The notes under the pieces: generated by a model | Seen by the model: the letters and a program-made list of their open reading frames with translations, nothing else | Databases searched by the model: none | What the model was told of the DNA's origin: nothing | Program-made: the position numbers and the translations under genes | Part shown: piece by piece, positions 24,918 through 34,212 of the stretch | How the letters are laid out: each line of letters opens with the position of its first letter | Numbering within the stretch: the stretch's first letter is position 1 | Origin: Fodinibacter sp963834965 | GTDB lineage: Bacteria > Actinomycetota > Actinomycetes > Actinomycetales > Dermatophilaceae | Assembly (NCBI GenBank): GCA_963834965.1 | Contig: CAWIEI010000015.1 | Span: forward strand, 1-64,000 | Direction: 5' to 3' | DNA length: 64,000 nucleotides

Positions 24918-25769
24918 ATGACGACACGACGGATGATGGTCGCCGCGGCGGCCGTGCTCGCGCTCGGACTGAGCGCCTGCGGCTCCGACGACAGCGGCAG
25001 CGGCTCCGGCGGCTCCGGCAGCAGCGCCGGGGGCGCAGGCGGGAGCCTGAAGGTCGGTATCAAGTTCGACCAACCCGGCCTGGGCCTGAAGCAGGGCAGC
25101 GAGTTCACCGGCATGGACGTGGACGTCGCGAAGTACGTCGGCAAGGAGCTGGGTGTCGACGAGGGCAACATCGAGTTCGTGCAGGCGCCGAGCGCCCAGC
25201 GCGAGACCCTGATCTCCACGGGGCAGGTCGACATGGTCGTCGCCACCTACTCCATCACCGACGCCCGCAAGGAGAAGGTCTCCTTCGCCGGGCCGTACTT
25301 CATCGCCGGCCAGGACCTGCTCGTCAAGGCCGACAACACGGGCATCACCGGCCCGGACAGCCTCGACGGCAAGAAGCTGTGCTCCGTGACCGGCTCGACC
25401 TCGGCGCAGAAGGTCAAGGACAAGGTGCCCGGTGTGAACCTGCAGGAGTTCGCCACGTACTCCCAGTGCGTTGCGGCCCTCGTCTCCGGCAGCATCGACG
25501 CCGTCACCACGGACGACACGATCTTGGCGGGCTACGCCTCGCAGCCGCAGTACAAGGGCAAGCTCAAGGTCGTGGGCAACACCTTCTCGGAGGAGAAGTA
25601 CGGCATCGGCCTGAAGAAGGGCGACACCGCGATGTGCAAGAAGGTCACCGACGCGATCAACAAGATGATCTCGAGCGGTGAGTGGCAGAAGATCGTCGAC
25701 GCCAACCTCGGCGAGGCTGGCTACAAGCCGGGCCAGGGCAACCCGCCCACCCCCGACGCCTGCGCCTGA
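24918..25769 (+). CDS. gluB: Glutamate ABC transporter substrate-binding lipoprotein
   Basis: A 283-residue family 3 solute-binding protein. The first 20 residues are a lipoprotein signal, MTTRRMM plus a hydrophobic stretch, with lipobox LSAC (Cys21), followed by a Ser/Gly linker. The mature part has LKVGIKFDQPGLG, FTGMDVDVAKYVGKELG and QRETLISTGQVDMVVATYSITDAR, the usual ligand-site blocks. It sits on the outer face of the membrane and delivers ligand to GluC/GluD. The ribosome site AGGAGGAA is strong, consistent with an excess of binding protein. Confidence 0.92.
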   Translation: MTTRRMMVAAAAVLALGLSACGSDDSGSGSGGSGSSAGGAGGSLKVGIKFDQPGLGLKQGSEFTGMDVDVAKYVGKELGVDEGNIEFVQAPSAQRETLISTGQVDMVVATYSITDARKEKVSFAGPYFIAGQDLLVKADNTGITGPDSLDGKKLCSVTGSTSAQKVKDKVPGVNLQEFATYSQCVAALVSGSIDAVTTDDTILAGYASQPQYKGKLKVVGNTFSEEKYGIGLKKGDTAMCKKVTDAINKMISSGEWQKIVDANLGEAGYKPGQGNPPTPDACA

Positions 25770-25852
25770 CCGACCTGCCCCGACCTGCCCCGCCGGGGTG
25801 CCGCCCGCCCCGGCGGACGGCACCCCGGTCGGGCCCACACGAAAGGTGACGG

Positions 25853-26518
25853 ATGGGCGACATCTTCAGCAACTACGACATCCTCGGCGCCTTCTGGGTG
25901 ACGATCCAGCTCTCGGTGCTCTCGGCCATCGGCTCGCTGCTGCTAGGGACCTTCCTGGCCGTGCTGCGGGTCTCGCCCGTACGCGTCCTGCGCTTGATCG
26001 GCACGAGCTACGTCAACGTCATCCGCAACACCCCACTGACCCTGCTGATGCTCGCCAGCGTGCTCGGCCTGTCCTTCATCCTCGGCCTGACCCTGTCCGA
26101 CAACCTCGACCGCAACGCCTACCGTTGGGCGGTCATCATGCTGTCGGTCTACCACGCGGCGTTCGTGTGCGAAGCGTTGCGCAGTGGCGTCAACACGGTC
26201 CCGGCCGGTCAGGCCGAGGCCGCGCGCTCCATCGGGCTGACCTTCGGGCAGTCGCTACGTGAGGTGCTGCTCCCGCAGGCATTCCGCGGCTCCATCGCCC
26301 CGCTCGGCTCCACCCTCATCGCGCTCATCAAGAACACGACGGTGGCCGCCGTGGTGCTCGGCACCACCGAGGCCGCCGGGTTGCTCGCGCAGATCACCGA
26401 GAACGAGGGCGCGAGCCTGACGACCTTCCTGATCTTCGCCCTCGGCTTCGTCATCCTCACTCTTCCCCTGGGCATCCTGTTCACCAACCTCTCCCAGCGC
26501 CTGGCGGTGCGGCGATGA
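25853..26518 (+). CDS. gluC: Glutamate ABC transporter permease
   Basis: A 221-residue inner-membrane permease of the HisMQ type with about five spans. It starts NYDILGAFWVTIQLSVLSAIGSLL and has the conserved EAA loop near residues 120-140, GQAEAARSIGLTFGQSLREVLLPQAFR. RNTPLTLLML is the typical family block after the second span. AAAGG lies before the ATG. Its stop overlaps the gluD start (ATGA). Confidence 0.92.
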   Translation: MGDIFSNYDILGAFWVTIQLSVLSAIGSLLLGTFLAVLRVSPVRVLRLIGTSYVNVIRNTPLTLLMLASVLGLSFILGLTLSDNLDRNAYRWAVIMLSVYHAAFVCEALRSGVNTVPAGQAEAARSIGLTFGQSLREVLLPQAFRGSIAPLGSTLIALIKNTTVAAVVLGTTEAAGLLAQITENEGASLTTFLIFALGFVILTLPLGILFTNLSQRLAVRR

Positions 26519-27447
26519 GCGCAGAGACCGTGCTGTTCGACGCTCCCGGCCCGAGGGCGCGCCGCCGTCACGCGATCCTCGCCGGGGTGGGAGTGCTCGG
26601 GGCAATCGGTGTCGTCTGGCTGGTCCTGCGCAAGATGGGCGAGGCCAACCAGCTGCAGGGGTACATGTGGGCACCCTTCGTGCAGGACCCGCAGGTCTGG
26701 ACGCAGTACCTCCTGCCCGGTCTGTGGGCAACCCTCAAAGCGGCCGCCCTGTCCGTCGTCTTCGCTGGGGCCTTCGGTCTCGTGTTCGGCATGGGCCGGC
26801 TGTCGCACCTGCGCTCCGTGCGCTGGGTGAGCGGCACTGTCGTCGAGTTCTTCCGCTCGGTGCCGGTCCTGCTCATGATGATCTTCTTCTTCTTCGGCTG
26901 GTTCTCGCGGGCGAGCTGGATGCCCAACGACCTGGCCCCCCTGGCCGGCGTCGTGCTGGCTCTCACGCTGTACAACGGCTCGGTGATCGCTGAACTGGTG
27001 CGCTCGGGCGTCTACTCGCTGCCTGCGGGCCAGGCGGAGGCGGGGTTGTCGATCGGCCTCTCGCCGGGCCAGACCCTGCGCTCCATCCAGCTGCCCCAGG
27101 CGCTGACAGCCATGCTGCCGGCGCTGGTCGGCCAGCTCGTCGTGGTGCTCAAGGACACCGCTCTCGGCACGATCATCCTCTACCCCGAGCTGCTCACTGC
27201 GGCGACGACACTGGGGTCGGCCTATGCGAACCCGGTGCCCTCCTACATCGTCGTCGCCGTCATGTTCATCATCATGAACTACTCGCTGACCAGGTTCGCC
27301 CGGTTCGTCGAGCAGTCGCTCAGCCGGCGTGGTCGCACCACGGGGCCGCTCACGAACACCGCTCCGATGATCGTCCAGGGCGGCGCGGAGCCGGGCGGCG
27401 TGGTCGACGAGGAGAGCCACCTCAAGCCGGCTCGGACCCGCCGCTGA
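26515..27447 (+). CDS. gluD: Glutamate ABC transporter permease
   Basis: A 310-residue HisMQ-type permease, longer than GluC through an N-terminal cytosolic stretch and a hydrophilic C-terminal tail of ~35 residues. The EAA loop is GQAEAGLSIGLSPGQTLRSIQLPQA, and FFRSVPVLLMMIFFFFGWF is the first family block. The start overlaps gluC by four bases. It closes the operon; a hairpin follows at about 100 bases. Confidence 0.92.
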   Translation: MSAETVLFDAPGPRARRRHAILAGVGVLGAIGVVWLVLRKMGEANQLQGYMWAPFVQDPQVWTQYLLPGLWATLKAAALSVVFAGAFGLVFGMGRLSHLRSVRWVSGTVVEFFRSVPVLLMMIFFFFGWFSRASWMPNDLAPLAGVVLALTLYNGSVIAELVRSGVYSLPAGQAEAGLSIGLSPGQTLRSIQLPQALTAMLPALVGQLVVVLKDTALGTIILYPELLTAATTLGSAYANPVPSYIVVAVMFIIMNYSLTRFARFVEQSLSRRGRTTGPLTNTAPMIVQGGAEPGGVVDEESHLKPARTRR

Positions 27448-27551
27448 TGCAACGAGCCGTGTCTCCTGCTCGCCGCTGAGATGCCCGACGGTCCGAGCCC
27501 TTGATGGTGCTGGTGACCTGGGCAATGGTCCTGCGACTGAAGGTCCGATGT

Positions 27552-27581
27552 GAGGTGGGCCACGAAAAGCATGGCCACCTC
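27552..27581. terminator. Hairpin between gluD and the acyl-CoA ligase
   Basis: GAGGTG-G-GCCA pairs with TGGC-CACCTC (10 bp with one bulged G) around an A-rich loop. It lies between two convergent genes, nine bases from the ligase stop, and could end both transcripts. Confidence 0.5.
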
Positions 27582-27590
27582 CCGCTGGGC

Positions 27591-29249
<1,659 letters not shown>

Positions 29250-29443
29250 GGTGCTGTCCATAGGGACAGCCAACCCCCTAACCCCGTGAAGCGGAAGCCC
29301 TCGTTCAGCTCGCCCCTCGTCGCCCGAGCCATCGTGACTCGTTTCCCGGGCGGGACTTCGACGGCCACCCGCAGCGCCGTGGTGACGTCCTGTCGGTTGA
29401 GCAGCGCCGAGGGCGAAGGACACACAGTCGCCGGATCCGACGA

Positions 29444-29487
29444 CAAGAGGCCCCGAACCGGCGCTTCCGCAGTTCAGGGGCCTCTTG
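29444..29487. terminator. Relict tRNA-Asn terminator at the left island edge
   Basis: CAAGAGGCCCC (29444-29454) pairs perfectly with 29477-29487. Inside it, an inner GCG-GAAG-CGC hairpin is also retained on the minus strand. It has the same build as the terminator beyond the intact tRNA-Asn at 47351-47383 and sits in the same place relative to the tRNA 3' fragment, so it is best read as the original tRNA terminator left behind by island insertion. Confidence 0.7.
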
Positions 29488-29517
29488 GCGTGCTCCCCCG
29501 GTTGAACCCGAACCAAC
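29461..29517. repeat. Left attachment site (attL): tRNA-Asn 3' end copy
   Basis: An ungapped 57-base copy of 47363-47419, with 47 positions identical by my alignment. It holds the last part of the terminator and the tRNA-Asn acceptor 3' strand plus T arm (29493-29517), where only two bases differ from the intact tRNA. Similarity stops abruptly after the T arm. This is the usual footprint of a tyrosine-integrase island entering a tRNA gene at its 3' end. Confidence 0.8.
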
Positions 29518-29650
29518 GTTCCGTATTGTTGGACTCCTGTGGACACACGAGGTCAAGAGTGGCCTCTGACCTGCAAGAACGACGTCTCACACTGCAACAC
29601 TAACAGTCTGGGAGGGGACGACAGAGGCCACAAATCGCCGTACGATCCGA

Positions 29651-29665
29651 TGCATGGCCGATGCA
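29651..29665. repeat. Palindrome TGCAT-N5-ATGCA, left copy
   Basis: TGCATGGCCGATGCA. The same 15-mer with one central change (TGCATAGCCGATGCA) is at 47322-47336, just inside the right island edge. Both are preceded by CGA. Being inside both ends, they could be integrase or excisionase arm sites or a shared operator. Confidence 0.55.
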
Positions 29666-29694
29666 AAATCGCCTCGTCGCCGGTTCGGACAGCT

Positions 29695-30280
29695 GGCGCG
29701 GATGCGGTCCGGACGGTGGGCCCGGTCGAGACCCTGACTCTGGACCCCGCCGAGCACGCGGTGGCCGTCGAGTCGACCAACCAGCGGGTGCTGCTGGACT
29801 ACCGCACCGGACGCCGGCTGAGGTCGCTGTCTCATGCGACGTTCTTCGCTCCCGACGGCACCAGCGACGCGGTCGTGGACGAAAACGGAGCGGTCGGGTT
29901 CCAGAGCGACCACGGCACGCGATGGATCGCGCCCCCGGACCCCTCCCACGCCTACGGCGGCGACCTCTCCGCCTACTCGCACGACAGCAGCCTTTTCGCC
30001 AGTAAGCCACAACGGCCAGGTGGGGCTGTGGAACGCACGCACCGGCACCTTCCTTGGCAGCGTTCCCGTCACCGGGCAGGTGGCTCTCGGGTTCACCGGC
30101 GACGACTCCACCCCGGTGCTGGCCGACTTCGACGGCACCATCCAAACCTGGAACCTGCACCCCGACGCCTGGATCCGCGCGGCCTGCGACATCGCCGGCC
30201 GAGACTTAACACCACAGGAGTGGTCCACCGTGCTGCCCGGACGCCCGCCCGAGCACGTCTGCCCAGACGGCGGCCCCTGA
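29695..30280 (+). pseudogene. C-terminal remnant of a WD40-repeat protein, frameshifted
   Basis: The first frame reads VETLTLDPAEHAVAV, then SHATFFAPDGTSDAVV and a repeat-like FQSDHGTRW segment, up to SAYSHDSSLFA. Near position 30000 the reading continues one frame over as VSHNGQVGLWNARTGTFLG, then ADFDGTIQTWNLHPDAW and a final IRAACDIAGRDLTPQEW block. That ending is the standard tail of actinobacterial WD40-repeat (NACHT/BTAD-type) proteins. The N-terminal portion is missing and one frame change is needed, so it is a dead fragment. Confidence 0.7.
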
Positions 30281-30703
30281 CCGTAGAACCCGCGGTGCGA
30301 GCCACCCAGGCGACTGGCTGGCGCCGTGTCGGTCTTCGCCCCCCGGCCGTCCGAGCAAGCAGCATGGCCGAGTAGCTCTCGCACCACGACCTACTGGCGG
30401 CTGATGTGACGCATCGCCGACGGACAGCCCGCTTGGCGCGCCCGGGAAGGGACTTCGCGTGCGCCACGTTGCGGCCAAATTGCTGGTCACGATCTTTCAC
30501 GGCTCTTCCCAAACGACGGCCGGTCGCGCTTGAGGGGGCGGCGGCGTCCCTCTAGGTGGCTTGCACCTGCTTACCTCCGACGCCTCCGCAGCCGCCTCAG
30601 TCGATTCGATCCGAGTTGATTGTGCTGACCGAGGCCGATGGCACGCAAGAGGCCGCGCTTGGCGGGCCGTGGCGTTGGCTCACAAGCCCGGCGAAGGCGA
30701 GCT
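30281..30703. other. Intergenic region downstream of the paralogue operon
   Basis: About 420 bases between the WD40 remnant and the stop of the last paralogue gene. Open frames on both strands are Arg/Pro-rich shadows without family features. I saw no clear hairpin, tRNA or repeat here. Confidence 0.45.
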
Positions 30704-31405
30704 CTACGCAGGCCCTATCGAGCCGTAGCCCGTCGTCGAGGATGCCCCTGCCCCGCCGCCGAGGTTCAGCCCGAAGCCTATGAGACTCAGGTCCGAACTT
30801 GTCATCAGGACCGAAACGAAGACGCCGATGCCAACCAGCGATGCGCCGAATGACCAGACGCAGGTGGAATCGTTCAGCATTGAAGGCTCGTGTGTCATCG
30901 CTCCGAGCACTAGGCCCACTCCAATGTGTGCGCCGATTCCCAAGTTAAAGGAAGCGTAGTGCACGGCGGACTGGATGGATTCGTCAATGATGTCGTAGGC
31001 GACACCGGTACCACCGCTACCACCGAGTACGCCCACTTGGGCGCCGCTAGACCATCCTACGAGAACGGTGCGCAGCAGCTGGTCGGCCTTGACGTCATTG
31101 AGGGCGTTGGAGAAGAGCCCGTCGGCCATGACCTGGCCCGTGTTTGTGGGGTCGGTCGGACCGCTGGCGACCGCCGCGACGATGGAGGCACCCTCTGGAG
31201 ACGAGAGGAGGGCGTTTCCTCCACTCGTGAGGCTGGTGATCGCATTCGTGTGCGCGCTCAAGAACGTGGCGCCCGCTGCAGCGATTGACCACGGCCATTG
31301 GAAGTCGAGCTGGGTTGACGTCGCCGAGTCGACCGTGGGTGCGAGCCGATGCGAGTCGCGCAGCGTCATGTCGATCACGGTCTCGAGAGCAGGTCCAGTG
31401 TCCAT
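30704..31405 (-). CDS. Glycine-rich paralogue D of the island cassette
   Basis: A 233-residue protein of unknown function, fourth and last in a tandem set. Its N-terminal half has two Ala/Ser-rich helices (WSIAAAGATFLSAHTN, EGASIVAAVASG). From about residue 115 it follows the shared glycine-rich C-terminal domain: WSSGAQVGVLGGSGGTGVAYDI, then FGASLVGIGVFVSVLMTSSD and LIGFGLNLGGGAGAS. The paralogues' PTNxxI helix is missing, so this is a shorter or diverged member. GAGGAAG lies about six bases before the ATG. No signal peptide is seen. The 30-base gap to gene C implies one operon. Confidence 0.7.
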   Translation of the reverse strand: MDTGPALETVIDMTLRDSHRLAPTVDSATSTQLDFQWPWSIAAAGATFLSAHTNAITSLTSGGNALLSSPEGASIVAAVASGPTDPTNTGQVMADGLFSNALNDVKADQLLRTVLVGWSSGAQVGVLGGSGGTGVAYDIIDESIQSAVHYASFNLGIGAHIGVGLVLGAMTHEPSMLNDSTCVWSFGASLVGIGVFVSVLMTSSDLSLIGFGLNLGGGAGASSTTGYGSIGPA

Positions 31406-31435
31406 GATCTTCCTCGTCGAGCGTGGTCGGTGCGC

Positions 31436-32242
31436 TTATCCGAAGTTCCAGATGTGACCGCCGAAGACAGCGGCCCCTCCACCAATCCCCACCCCGACGC
31501 TGATCGCATATCCGAGGATGGTGAGGTTGTCGAGGTCCGTGAAGAAGACTGCGAAGGACACCCCGCCTCCCGCGTAGACGCCGACATTGAGACCGAAGAC
31601 GTTCTCGTTCAACTGGCTCGGCAACTGATTGAAGATCGCGGCCTGGACGTTGACGTCGCCGGCAATCTTGAGGCCGAGTTCGCCGGTGGCGAACCCGTAA
31701 CCCTTGGGCCCTTCTCTCTTGGCGATGTCCCACGCACATCCCAGCCCTCCATATCCGCCGATCAGGAAGACCAGCTCAGCGCTCACGCCAACCGAGACGG
31801 TTGAGAACAGCCCTGACGCCTTCGTGGAGCACAGCGTCGGTCCGAACAGCCCTGTGCAGTCCTGGCCAGTGCCGTCACCACCGCCGGTCTGGTCAAACAT
31901 CGCGGTGGAGGTCTGGTCCTGCATCGTTTGCGTCAGCGGCGTATTCGGCTGGCCCGCCGACCAAGCGTTCGAGTTGAGCGCGCTGACGTAGCTGGAGTCC
32001 TTCGACACCGTGGAGGTGTTCGTCGCAGTCGTGTCCACCTGGACCTGGTTCTGCCCATAGAACTTCTTGGTGGCGTCGAGGATCTGCTGGTTGGTGGGCG
32101 CTCCCGCTCCCAGGATCGGGTGGTCGTACTTGAGGTTCTCACCGAAGCCGGGCATGCCGATCCCCATGCGCAGCGTGTCCACGCTCAAGCCCTCGAGCAC
32201 GTCTCCGATGTCACCATCGCTGATCGTGTCTGAAGTGGACAT
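31436..32242 (-). CDS. Glycine-rich paralogue C of the island cassette
   Basis: A 268-residue protein. Order of parts: an acidic start, the family helix APTNQQILDATKKFYGQNQ near residue 48, a polar Thr/Ser/Gln linker with two cysteines (QDCTG, TLCST), then the shared C-terminal domain. That domain runs VSAELVFLIGGYGGLGCAWDI, GYGFATGELGLKIAGDVNVQ, AIFNQLPSQLNENVFGLNV and ISVGVGIGGGAAVFGGHIW. The alternating hydrophobic/glycine pattern suggests beta strands. It aligns closely with paralogue A. AGGAGGAGAAG is a strong ribosome site. Function unknown. Confidence 0.75.
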   Translation of the reverse strand: MSTSDTISDGDIGDVLEGLSVDTLRMGIGMPGFGENLKYDHPILGAGAPTNQQILDATKKFYGQNQVQVDTTATNTSTVSKDSSYVSALNSNAWSAGQPNTPLTQTMQDQTSTAMFDQTGGGDGTGQDCTGLFGPTLCSTKASGLFSTVSVGVSAELVFLIGGYGGLGCAWDIAKREGPKGYGFATGELGLKIAGDVNVQAAIFNQLPSQLNENVFGLNVGVYAGGGVSFAVFFTDLDNLTILGYAISVGVGIGGGAAVFGGHIWNFG

Positions 32243-32269
32243 ATCACTTCTCCTCCTGCGCGTGCGGAA

Positions 32270-32986
32270 TCATGACGTCGTGCTCGAAGTTGCCCCCGCA
32301 AACACCCCGGACTGGACGGGCGCCGTGACTGTCGCGCCAGTGCTGCTCACTAGCCCGTAGGGTTTCAACGAGCTGGTGAGGAGGATCTTGAGGTTGACCT
32401 GTACGCCTTCAACAGCGGTCGTGATGTAGAAGCCGGTGACGGCGTCGTTGAGTTGGCCCGCCTCGGGAAGCCAGCAGCCGAACTGCAGGTTCTGACCATC
32501 GGTCACGTCGACCAACCCGCGGTACAGGTCGAGCGTCAGCAATAGGAGTGTGTCGGCCGGGGTGCTCCCTCTCACGTCCCGGGCGGAGCCGATCACCCCC
32601 GCGCCGCCACCCGGCATCGCCTTGGTGAAGACGCCCACCGAGAAGCTGTGGAGTTGCGGGATAGCGGCTACGGCGGCAATTGCGGACTTGACGCCTGCGG
32701 CGGCGTAGAAGGGGTCGACGACGCCTGCCATGCTCGCGGGATCCTGCCAGTCGCTCAGTGCGTCGATGGCCTGCACATCACTGAGCATCGATCCGCTGGA
32801 GATGATCTTCACGAGCGCCCGGGTCTGGGCATCCACTGCCTGCTGATACGTGGCGTAGGCCGACTTGGCGGCGTCGATTATCTGCTGGTTGGTCGGGGGA
32901 TTCTCTAGGCCCAACGCGAGGACGCCCTCGTCGTGCTCCTCGCTTCCTTGCGCAGAACGGACCTCGGAAAATAGTGCTTCGACCAT
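32270..32986 (-). CDS. Glycine-rich paralogue B of the island cassette
   Basis: A 238-residue protein. The family helix PPTNQQIIDAAKSAYATYQQ is near residue 36, followed by a long Ala/Ser helical stretch (DPFYAAAGVKSAIAAVAAIP) and a diverged C-terminal domain: FSVGVFTKAMPGGGAGVIGSA, TLLLLTLDLYRGLVDVTDGQ, CWLPEAGQLNDAVTGFYI. The terminal glycine run of A and C is replaced by a Ser/Thr-rich end. ATG at 32984-32986 is chosen because GAGGGG precedes it; the longer in-frame opening overlaps paralogue A. Function unknown. Confidence 0.7.
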   Translation of the reverse strand: MVEALFSEVRSAQGSEEHDEGVLALGLENPPTNQQIIDAAKSAYATYQQAVDAQTRALVKIISSGSMLSDVQAIDALSDWQDPASMAGVVDPFYAAAGVKSAIAAVAAIPQLHSFSVGVFTKAMPGGGAGVIGSARDVRGSTPADTLLLLTLDLYRGLVDVTDGQNLQFGCWLPEAGQLNDAVTGFYITTAVEGVQVNLKILLTSSLKPYGLVSSTGATVTAPVQSGVFAGATSSTTS

Positions 32987-33048
32987 GTCGCCCCTCGTTC
33001 CCCTCGTGTTGTGCATCTGGATTCGGGCAAACCGGCGGTGGAGAGCGT

Positions 33049-33786
33049 TCAGAAGAGCCAGGTGTATCCACCGACGACCGTCGCGCCGCCGCCAAGGCCA
33101 GCACCCACCCCCACCGAAAAGCCCATGTATTGCAGGTGCTCGCCCGACACGTAGATACCCAGGCACACACCCACTTCGAGGTCCAGATTCACCTGGATAC
33201 CGAAGAATCCACCCGCCAGCTGCCCAACTGGCGCATTCCAGATTGCGACGTTCAGATTTACCGCGACATCGATGTCCAACCCGAGCTTGCCGGCAACGTA
33301 GCCCTCACCCTTGGTGATCCCGGAACTGTCGAGCTGGACGGCCACCCCCACGCCGCCCTCCTCGCCGAGGATGAACTGCGCTGACTCCGAGATGCCGAAG
33401 ACGAGAGAGCCCACGCCGCCGTCGTCGACGGCAGCCTGATGCGCCGGCTGCAGACTCGGCGCATCGAACACGCTCTCGGCTGTTGGAGTGATCGGCCCTG
33501 ACTGCTTCGACCTCCAGTTGTAGGAGTTGAGCAGACTGACGTTCGATCCTCCGTCCGGTGTCAGGACGTACTGCGAGCCCAGCGAACTATAGGAGTCGAC
33601 CACGTCCACATGCTCGTGATAGCTCTTGCTCGCGGCTTCCAGGATCTCCGCGTTCGTGGGTACGGACGCCCCCGTGGCCAAAAGCGAATCAGTCAAAGGC
33701 TTCGCGTGAGTTCGGAGCATCTTGTTCGGATGCAGATCGGCGAGCACCTGCGAGTAAAGCCCTGTCGTGGCCATTCCTGCCCCCAT
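33049..33786 (-). CDS. Glycine-rich paralogue A of the island cassette
   Basis: A 245-residue protein, first in the tandem set. The family helix VPTNAEILEAASKSYHEHVD is near residue 42, followed by a polar middle and the C-terminal domain: SESAQFILGEEGGVGVAVQL, GEGYVAGKLGLDIDVAVNLN, AIWNAPVGQLAGGFFGIQVN and FSVGVGAGLGGGATVVGGYTW. It aligns with paralogue C through the whole C-terminal ~115 residues. There is no signal peptide. The ATG at 33786 is the first of two (the other is four codons in). The upstream 430-base gap holds a pair of palindromes. Function unknown. Confidence 0.75.
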   Translation of the reverse strand: MGAGMATTGLYSQVLADLHPNKMLRTHAKPLTDSLLATGASVPTNAEILEAASKSYHEHVDVVDSYSSLGSQYVLTPDGGSNVSLLNSYNWRSKQSGPITPTAESVFDAPSLQPAHQAAVDDGGVGSLVFGISESAQFILGEEGGVGVAVQLDSSGITKGEGYVAGKLGLDIDVAVNLNVAIWNAPVGQLAGGFFGIQVNLDLEVGVCLGIYVSGEHLQYMGFSVGVGAGLGGGATVVGGYTWLF

Positions 33787-34212
33787 TGTTCGACCATAAG
33801 ATGTGAATCTTGGTCAGATACTGCGAGCGTAGGGGTGCTCCCAGCAAATGTCCATGCCTTGTGGAACGTGCCGTCCGTGAACATCGCCTGAACGCGTTGG
33901 CTTCTGGGGGCCTCCACCGATGCGTGTAGGCGGATGACGACTCAGCGTGTGGCGGCCTGCAGGGGTCGGGTCGACAAAGGAGGAGCGGGCACGACCCTCG
34001 GCTTCAACACGAAACGCCCACAGTCGGCGAAGAGGGGCGCCCACAGTGGGCGCTGTGATCGCTCGCCCGCCGGGAAGCGGTAGCGATCGAGCCACCAGGG
34101 GCGGTGGGTCGATCGTGGACGACCTGTCCTGGCGGGGTGGAAAGGCACCGCCGCACCGCGAGTACAAGTGCGCCTTGGGCGGTGCAGGCTCGACGGGGGA
34201 ATGGCCCAACTT
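33787..34212. other. Upstream region of the paralogue operon
   Basis: About 425 bases between the 1687-aa gene and paralogue A. It contains the two 15-bp palindromes at 34015-34052 and presumably the paralogue promoter. Open frames here are shadows without recognisable features. Confidence 0.5.
34015..34052. promoter_or_regulatory. Paired palindromes upstream of the paralogue operon
   Basis: CGCCCACAGTCGGCG (34015-34029) and the perfect palindrome CGCCCACAGTGGGCG (34038-34052) start 23 bases apart, separated by AAGAGGGG. The same pair with the same 23-base step is at 45089-45126, upstream of the other leftward unit. Two dyads about two helical turns apart suit a dimeric regulator that binds cooperatively. 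A terminator role for the second dyad cannot be excluded, since the 1687-aa gene ends 160 bases away. Confidence 0.6.

Noticed and set aside
29493..29517. Possible second tRNA gene
   Set aside because: Only the acceptor 3' strand and T arm are present; there is no D or anticodon arm. It is an attachment-site remnant.
34015..34052. Simple transcription terminator of the 1687-aa gene
   Set aside because: The element recurs with identical spacing upstream of the other unit at 45089-45126, where no gene ends, so an operator is the better reading. A double role is still possible.
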